In this document: positions 57,639 through 64,000 of the stretch, one piece after another
How the letters are laid out: each line of letters opens with the position of its first letter
How positions within the stretch are numbered: position 1 is the first letter of the stretch
Assembly: GCF_002575655.3 (NCBI RefSeq)
Contig: NC_053040.3
Span: forward strand, 361,458,267 to 361,522,266
DNA: 64,000 nt
Direction of reading: 5' to 3'
Source: Aegilops tauschii subsp. strangulata
Lineage: Eukaryota; Streptophyta; Magnoliopsida; Poales; Poaceae
Notes under the pieces: model-generated
The model's input: only the letters and a program-made list of their open reading frames with translations
Told to the model about the DNA's origin: nothing
The model's database searches: none
Position numbers and translations under genes: made by a program

Positions 57639-58064
57639 GTAGCCCCTGAACCCGGCTTCAATGACAAGGTATCCGGCGCGCAGATCTGTCTCAGCATTGC
57701 AAGGCGGGTTCCTCCTTCCGAACTCCAAGATAGTCTTCGGACGTATTGAACGTGTCCGGACCTGTAACACCCACACTACACACAACCGTAGAGAGAATAT
57801 AATATTCCATGAGTCCAATCCGCTGACAACTTTTTGTAACATGACATCACGTCTGCCCGATCATAATTTGAACCGTTTTTCGTCTGCCGCTCCACGTTTC
57901 GAGATGCGGTTTCCATTGGCACGTCTTGTCAAAGCAGAGATCGTGTCCCCTTATTGCGGGATTTTCAATAATGCGGGCATGGGTAATCCAACCATGCCAT
58001 TTACACATCCCTTGGGAATAGGCGAGTTTTAGGGCGAGTGGGGAGGCGTTCGATATTCACCGCC
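57639..58064. other. D spacer upstream of the antisense gene
   Basis: Non-coding. It starts with the PPT (minus strand GCCGGGTTCAGGGGCTAC) and is collinear with C 45158-45506 plus 32900-32969, that is, with the pre-insertion site of E. Confidence 0.7.
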
Positions 58065-58073
58065 TTTATAAGG
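58065..58073 (+). promoter_or_regulatory. TATA box of the D antisense gene
   Basis: TTTATAAGG in CCGCCTTTATAAGGAGATAAG, about 115 bases upstream of ATG 58184. It is conserved in sequence and spacing with C (32883-32892). Confidence 0.7.
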
Positions 58074-58183
58074 AGATAAGAATCCCTTTTCTTCACCCAC
58101 GCCTCCTCTTCCTCTCCGTCCTTCCACTCTTGAGCTCCAGCGCCCAAGTTCCCATCTTTTCCATCTCAACGAAGCACTCAATC

Positions 58184-61100
58184 ATGTCCGGATCCAGAGG
58201 CCAAGGCAAGTGGATGGTCTCCTCCGTCAAGGAGAAGGACATCACCCAACTTTGGGCGGCCGGGTATCTGGCGAAAGGAATCGCCCACCGTCTGCACACC
58301 AAGGGGCAAGTGATCCCCACCCCGAAGCCTACTGAGAGGGTAGTTTTCCTCACTCACTTCATCCACGGATTGGGGTTTCCACTTCACCCCTTCGTCCGCG
58401 GACTGATGTATTATTACGGGCTAGATTTCCATGATCTAGCCCCGAACTCCTTCCTCAACATCTCGGCATTCATTGTCGTGTGCTAGGCCTTCCTCCGCAT
58501 CCATCCCCACTTCGGCCTATGGCTCAAGGTCTTCAATGTGAAGCCGAAGGTGGTGGACGGCCAGCACGCGGAGTGCGGAGGCGCCATGGTGAGCAAGATG
58601 ACCAACGTCACCTGGCCCATAGGCACTTTTGTGGAGACTGTCAAGGAATGGCAGAAGCAGTGGTTCTACATCATAGAGCCACGCGGCACCACTTGGGCGG
58701 CGGCTCCCGAGTTCAGGGCTGGAGCCCCTATGCGGCTCACCTCCTGGAAGGAGAAAGACCCCAACTGGTCAGCGTCAGACGAGCTGATTGCGCTGCAAAT
58801 GCGAATTCAGAGCATGGTGGATAAAGACGTCAAGCTTGTTGACGTGACCCAGATGATGCTGGTTCGCCGGATTCTCCCCTGCCAACGTCGAAGCTTCCCT
58901 TTATGGGAATACGATCCGGTGAAGCACCAGACCCTGGAAGGGCTCTTCGGAACTACTCACGAAGGTGCCTGGAAGTTGCTCTTCAAGGGCAACGAGAAGC
59001 CACCGGTCATAGATTCAGATCGCGGGCACGATCACACCCATCCCGCCAATGAGGTAGGTCCATCTTTTCTTAAGGTGTACCTTCTACTTGTTTATTCAAG
59101 GAGGATGCCTAACCTTTGTTACATTTCTTTAGGCATGGATGGAGAGAGCGGAGCGGATCCATAGTTTGGCTATGCTGCCCGAAGAGCCAGCCATCCCGCT
59201 TCTGGCGAAGATGCTGGTTCCTGCGCCCTATAGGCCGCCGGAAAAGAAGGCCAAGAAGAAGGCCAAGGGGGCCAAAGTTGGCCCCCGTCGGAAGGGTGCT
59301 TCGGACGTGACGTCCGAAGATGAAGTGACACTTTCCTCCGTCGCCGAGGATGACGAGGACGAGGAGGAAGAGCAGAACAACCCTCCCCCTGAGGAGGGAA
59401 AGAAGAAGAGGACGGCCTCCATGAACCTGGAGGCGGAGACATCCAAGAATGGGAAGGGTTCCCTCGCGGATAACTCCGCGTGGGACGTCGAAAGCATTCT
59501 GGAGCGGCGCCCCCGCTCTAAGCCTCGGGCTGCATCGTAAGTGTTAGGACTCGTACATACCCATATATCCGGCCTCTCCTCTTTATTGTATTGACATGAT
59601 TAATTTATGCAATTGCAGTCTGGCCCACAACAGCTCCCAGCGATCCTCATCAGGAGGTTCGTTGGATTCAAAGGCAATGGCTAGCGAGTCACCGCCGACC
59701 ACTCACTCTCCCAAGGCCAAGGGCGACGCAGAGGTGCTGTCCCGAAGGACTTTCCCAGGCCGGGGAGAGGCTCAGGAGGCGCCAGAAGGCAAAGCCTCCG
59801 TCACTGCACACCAAGGGGAGCCAATCCCCGTGGAGACTGGTGATGAGGGCCGTACTCAGTTCGGCCCTCAGCCGGACTCGATTCCGGAGACCGATACGGC
59901 TCCGGAGTCTGGCGCGCAACCTCCTTCGAAAGAAGGGGGTGTGCCTGTTCTGCCGGTGACTCCTATCCAACCAGGGGCACCGGATAATCTGCTGGAAGCG
60001 CTGCGAGGCGCTTCCATTGTGGATGAGCACTGTGTTCTTATGAGCACGGTGATTGAAAGGGTTCAGTCCGCCAAGAGCGGACTAACCGAAGCCTGCAGCA
60101 GCCTGCTGACAGGCTTTGAGGTAAGCGACGTAAATTGCGAAAATCCCCATATAGACAGTAGCCCCTGAGACACTGTCCGGTGTTCGGAAAGAAAAAGCCG
60201 AACGGGGGATCAATCCTTTATTGCAGGAAACTAACCTAATTTGTCTGATATGAATACGCAAGCGTCGCTACTGGCTGCGGCCTCGCATACCGCCGAAGTC
60301 TCCGGACTGAAGCAGAGATTGGAGCAGGCCGAGGAGGAGCTCGGCCGGGTGAGGAGGCAACTCCAGGAGAATCAAGGTATGTAATAACCCGTGATATACT
60401 CGAAAAGAGTAAAATGATATATAATGACAGAAGTGTCATGATACGCATAGGAGCAACTACCAAGGTCGAGGCCTTGAAGAAGGCCCTGGCCGAAGCCGAA
60501 GGGAATGCTGTCAAGGAGCAGGACGCTCATAAGAAGCTCAAGGCCCAGCTCAACGAGGTCCAGCAAGAGCTCCAGGACGCTGTGAGGAAGTGGGAGACCT
60601 TGGAGCGCGATGTGTCGGCTCGAGAGACCGAACTCGCCAAGGCTCGTCAGAGTGCGGAGACGGCCCGGAATGAGGCCCAGGGCGCCCTCCAAGAGATCCA
60701 GGAGGCCAGGAAGATAGCGGCGGGTAAGGCATTTAGTATGCGAAGCAAATATGGGAAGAGGAAGTGTCTTTTACTAACCCGGATTTGGAGTTCTCCAGGA
60801 GCCTTTGCTGATCTGCCACATAGTGTGTCCGACGCCGTGGAGTTTTTCCGAGCCGAAGAAGGGAGCTCCACGGAGAAGCTGTTCTGGTCGCAATATCTTG
60901 CGCCAGAACATCGGGTGCCCTTCAGCGATCAGCTAAAGCAGCTAGTCGAGCTGCACAGGGTGGCCAAACTGGCCATGAAGGATTTAATAATCCGGTTGTG
61001 GCCAGCCGAAGCTATACCCAGCAGTTACTTCAGCCTTGTGAAGCGGCTGGTGGATGCCTGTCCTCGGCTGGACACCGCCAAGCGGTCCGTCTGCATCGAG

Positions 61101-61214
61101 GGCGCGTGCCTGGCCTTCTCCTATGTCAAGGTGTGGTGGGCGAAGATGGACGCCATCAAGCTAGCGACCGAAGGGCCGCCCGAGGGCAAGGAGCACCGCA
61201 CACCTGAGCGATAT
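58184..61214 (+). pseudogene. D antisense gene, six predicted exons (best preserved copy)
   Basis: The start ATG is at 58184. Predicted exons are 58184-59053, 59133-59536, 59619-60120, 60262-60376, 60451-60723 and 60799-61214 (cut by G). Introns are 79, 82, 141, 74 and 75 bp. All have GT donors and AG acceptors except the third acceptor, which reads AA where C has AG. Reading frame is kept across every junction. Exon 1 (290 codons, one TAG at 58484-58486) holds the Transposase_28-like domain (THFIHGLGFPLHPFVRGLMYYYGL). Exon 2 is basic, then has an acidic run (EDDEDEEEEQNN). Exon 3 is proline-rich. Exons 4 and 5 are coiled coil (LKQRLEQAEEELGRVRRQL). Exon 6 is helical (SDQLKQLVELHRVAKLAMKD). 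About 860 residues are predicted. A nuclear, structural or regulatory role is possible but unknown. Confidence 0.75.
61210..61214. repeat. Probable target-site duplication GATAT of G (left copy)
   Basis: The five bases before the G LTR. The partner copy is beyond the window. The break falls within the last exon of the D antisense gene. Confidence 0.6.
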
Positions 61215-61299
61215 TGTCGGAGTAAATGGCCACGGCTGGCCGGCTATCTCACGGACCAACTACGGGAAGACGGCCTGGCCCTAAACCCCCCGAAGAGAG

Positions 61300-61415
61300 C
61301 CACAAGATGGCCGGCTCCAAGAAGCCGGCCACAAGAGGACCGACTCCAAGAAGCCGGCCACCAGAAGACCGACTCCCAAAAGCCGGCCGCAAGAAGACCG
61401 GCTCCCGGCAAGCGG
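61300..61415 (+). repeat. Degenerate ~29-bp tandem repeat in the G LTR
   Basis: Three to four units built on AGAAGCCGGCCACAAGAGGACCGACTCCA-like sequence, differing at a few positions, rich in CCGGC. Confidence 0.75.
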
Positions 61416-62020
61416 CCAAGATTGCACCCTCAAGGGCTGCACCCACATAACGGTGACGAGACGGGGCGTGGCTACAGTACAGCCTACCACCCCCGAATCC
61501 CGGAGCACGCATGGCCACAGTGCGCCGTACGGGTCGGCCATCCCCCGTCCAGCGCGGCACTGTTTCCATGTTGACCATGACGCCACCCACGATAGGCTGT
61601 CAGTACGGCCCGCGGGCGGCGGGCCCCTTCAGCCAGAGAGATGCTCGAAGACGGCCAAGCCTCCCCCAATCGGCCTGGGGCGTAGCCGGCTCCCAATAGC
61701 CGGCTACCTCCCTCCCTGAAAGTATGTGCATCATTAAGGAGACAAGACGAGGTAAGGCTATACTGAGAGCCCGACAGGCGGCGGCACTGTAGCCATGCTT
61801 ACCTCGGCAAAGCCCTCGTCATCAGGGGTGAGGCTACAATAACCAGCCACCGGCAAGACCCCCAGGCAGTGGGGCCGGCCTGTCGGCCAAGAGGCCGGCA
61901 GCCGGCGGGACCCACCAGTCGACGGGCCCCAGTGGCCGGCGGAGAAGCCGGCGAATACAGACATTGACGGCTAGGACCCACGTCGAGCCAGATTACCATT
62001 GTACCCCTGGGGGGTAGGCC

Positions 62021-62028
62021 TATATAAA
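62021..62028 (+). promoter_or_regulatory. TATA box in G LTR
   Basis: TATATAAA followed by CCCCCCGGGG. The expected RNA start is about 30 bases downstream. Confidence 0.75.
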
Positions 62029-62354
62029 CCCCCCGGGGCACCCATGCAAAGGGTTGATCTCTTAGAGTTTTAGACACTACATAGAGAGAAGAGGAGAGCT
62101 AGCCTTGCCCTTATTCTTCCTCTAGCCAAACAGCTCAAGGAGCCACTTGTAGCTACTTGTGTTGATCTAGTGATCATGCGGAGACCCCGCAGAGCAGGAC
62201 TAGGGGTGTTATCTCCACGGAGAGCCCCGAACCTGGGTAAGATTTGCCGGCGTGCATGTCTTCGCCTTATCCCGTTTCCAGGCACCGGCGATGTCTTACT
62301 GGCTCCCACAATGATAAGCCACCCGTTGGCATATGTCGCACCTACCACCCGACA

Positions 62355-62373
62355 TTTGGCGCCCACCGTGGGG
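62355..62373 (+). promoter_or_regulatory. PBS region of G
   Basis: TTTGGCGCCCACCGTGGGG directly follows the LTR. The primer tRNA is not assigned. Confidence 0.65.
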
Positions 62374-62384
62374 CCAGGTGCACC

Positions 62385-64000
62385 GTCGTCCGGAGACCTG
62401 TTCTGGACGGGAACCCTTTCCCTTCCCAGCGAGCGTAGCCAGCCCGGCACGCCCGATGGCGCTTGCCCCGACGCGCTGCAAGGCGTCGACAACACGTGCG
62501 CGGCGAGCTGCCTCGCCGATCTTCTTGGCGAGGCTCGCATCTCCGATGAGGCTGCGTCCGATGCGGGCACAGACTGCCCCGAGAGCCGCCTCGTCAGCCT
62601 CCTCGACCAGCTTCACGTCTCCAGCGAGCTTGCTGTGGACTTGGAGTCGGTCGGCTCTACCGACCCGATGCTTGTCGACTCCGACACGGCATCGCTTGAC
62701 GCCTTCCCCACCAATGTGGTGATCATCGACGACCCTCTTCCTCGAGCCGATAGTGGCAGCAGCGCTATCACCGAGGTGCTGGTCATCAGCCACGGCGCCG
62801 CCTCAGGCGAGAACGCCCACGACGCCCTACAAGCGGCGCTACACGACTTGTCCGCCCCCATCCCGGCCGACGCCGACGCCGAGAACTGGAGGCACGCCGC
62901 CTCGCCCTCATCGCGGAGGGCCAGAAGATAGCATCCATGAGACGCCTCATTGAGGCTCACCAGCGCGAAGTCGAGCGCACCGCCTTTGGTACGCCACCTC
63001 CTGGCGGGCCGAGCCGAGCCGGCATCGTCAAGAAGCGCGGCGCGGCCATCGCCAGCATGCTGGGAGCAGACCACCCAGTCTACGCCATGCCACTCGAGAA
63101 CCTGCGTGCTGCTCAGGCAGCCGTAGACGAGCTGAATGGGCTGGGGGCCGACGAGCTCCCCTACATGACTAGACGCATCCAACAACTGATCGACGCGGCC
63201 GTAGAGCGGCATGAAGCCAGCGCCTGCGCTGAAAGTCCTCCCCCACGCCCAGAGCACGGTGCGACATCCCAGACGCCGACTGCAGACGGCGCCCGCGCAA
63301 GAAAAGACAAGGAGCCGGCTGCTAGCCGCAGTCGGACTCGGCTCACCATCGAGCGCGACGCAGAAGGCCGCCCCCGAGCTGTGGAACAACGAGGCGATCC
63401 GCCTCCTCCCCCGCCACGTGGGGAGAGATATCCCACCCCACCGCCTGTTACGCATCCGACTCTCGGTGGCCGACTAGGCCACCGCGAAGGAGTCGGCGAG
63501 AATAACGCCCGCCACCGGATCGACCGCCTAGCGCGATCCTTGGCGCTAGAAGAAGAAGATGATGTCGGCCCGCCTTGCTTTGGCCCCCGCATCCGCGACG
63601 AGCCCTTCCCCAAAGGGTTCTCACTCCCAAGAGACACGCCAAAATACAACGGCTCTGTGAAGCCGGAAGACTGGTTGATCGATTACTCCACCACAGTCCG
63701 CATAGTGAACGGCAACAGGCGCGTTGCCATGAAGTACGTCCCGCTCATGCTTCAAGGCACGGCAGACACTTGGTTGAACAGCCTCAAGCCCTACAGCATC
63801 AACAGCTGGCTAGACTTCACGGAAGTCTTCATCCGCAATTTCACCAGCACATACAAGCGGCCTCCCAAGCCCCGCCAGCTCTCCTTGTGATTCCAAGGGC
63901 CCAATGAATCAACTCGCGACTACCTCACGCGTTGGGCCGAGCTCCACAACTCCTGCGAAGGGGTGCACGAGGTTCAAGCCATAGAGTACTTCACCGCCGG
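62385..64000 (+). pseudogene. G gag (partial, with frameshift and stop)
   Basis: The first part (to about 62880) encodes an acidic N-terminal region. A shift near 62880 leads to the 62937 frame with a helical segment (LIAEGQKIASMRRLIEAHQRE). A charged, proline-rich linker follows (RHRIDRLARSLALEEEDDVG), then the capsid core (FPKGFSLPRDTPKYNGS, DWLIDYSTTVRIV, YVPLMLQGTADTWLNSL, WLDFTEVFIRNF). A TGA at 63888-63890 interrupts it, and the same frame continues (GPNESTRDYLTRWAELHNSCEGVHEVQ) to the window end. Gag forms the particle core. The zinc knuckle would lie beyond the window. Confidence 0.8.

Larger units (their letters stand above)
57159..61214 (-). mobile_element. D: Fatima-like gypsy element, 3' half, interrupted by G
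   Basis: The 3' LTR is 57159-57638 (480 bp, reverse complement). Inward comes the polypurine tract (57639-57653), the antisense gene on the plus strand, and then element G at 61215. Any gag-pol lies beyond G and the window. The five bases before the LTR are CCCCC; the partner TSD is not visible. Confidence 0.88.
61215..62354 (+). repeat. G 5' LTR
   Basis: 1140 bp, with a TATA box at 62021-62028. The first part contains a GC-rich tandem repeat (about 61300-61415). The 3' boundary is set by the CCGACA end and the adjacent PBS. The second LTR is not in the window, so the left boundary rests on the TG start and on the interruption of the D exon. Confidence 0.8.
61215..64000 (+). mobile_element. 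G: Ty3/gypsy element, 5' LTR and gag, runs off the window
   Basis: The LTR (61215-62354) starts TGTCGGAGTAAATGG and ends CACCCGACA. The PBS region is TTTGGCGCCCACCGTGGGG, followed by gag on the same strand. The LTR differs from all others in the window. I do not have a secure family name. Confidence 0.85.

Overview
The window looks like intergenic DNA of a large-genome grass, most likely a Triticeae species (wheat, Aegilops, barley or rye). It is almost entirely LTR retrotransposon, much of it nested. Recognisable families include an Angela/WIS/BARE1-type copia, a SIRE/Maximus-type copia and several Fatima-like gypsy elements with ~478-bp LTRs starting TGAGGGAG and ending ACCGACA. Family names are from memory; nest boundaries come from LTR ends and matching 5-bp target-site duplications (TSDs) read in the sequence. 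No ordinary host gene, tRNA or rRNA was found.

Nest 1 (1-54380) has five levels. E1 (gypsy, +, 5' end outside the window) runs 1-2445 and resumes at 47354-54380. Element A (gypsy, +, 2446-47348, TSD TATGT) is inserted in the codons of E1's YVDD reverse transcriptase motif. A carries two insertions: a SIRE/Maximus-like copia (-, 7442-16708, TSD GGGTG) and element C (Fatima-like, +, 18276-45983, TSD CCCAC). C carries element B (-, 18670-25813, TSD CATTG; same LTR family as A) inside its 5' LTR. C also carries a putative ~3.58-kb solo LTR, E (32970-45152, TSD GTTGG). E contains the youngest-looking insertion, an Angela-like copia (-, 33635-42233, TSD CGAGA). After a 2.8-kb non-LTR stretch (54381-57158) comes D (Fatima-like, -, from 57159), interrupted at 61215 by G (gypsy, +), which runs off the window.

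The most interesting content is a set of antisense genes. E1, C, D and B each carry, between pol and the 3' LTR and on the strand opposite to gag-pol, a gene with a conserved N-terminal domain of the 'putative gypsy type transposon' (Transposase_28) type and a coiled-coil C-terminal half. In C and D it can be read as six exons with short GT-AG introns, a TATA box at the same distance upstream, and several identical exon lengths. Element A has at the same place a different antisense gene: two AT-hook-like motifs followed by a decayed B3-like DNA-binding domain. That gene was split in frame by the insertion of C. Two elements (B, C) have lost all of RT-RNase H-integrase but kept LTRs, part of gag and the antisense gene. 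Antisense ORFs in Tat-lineage gypsy elements are known (for example maize Grande); the B3/AT-hook version and the pol-less elements that keep the gene are what I would follow up.

All retrotransposon genes here carry stops, frameshifts or deletions, and none looks able to make a full set of active proteins.
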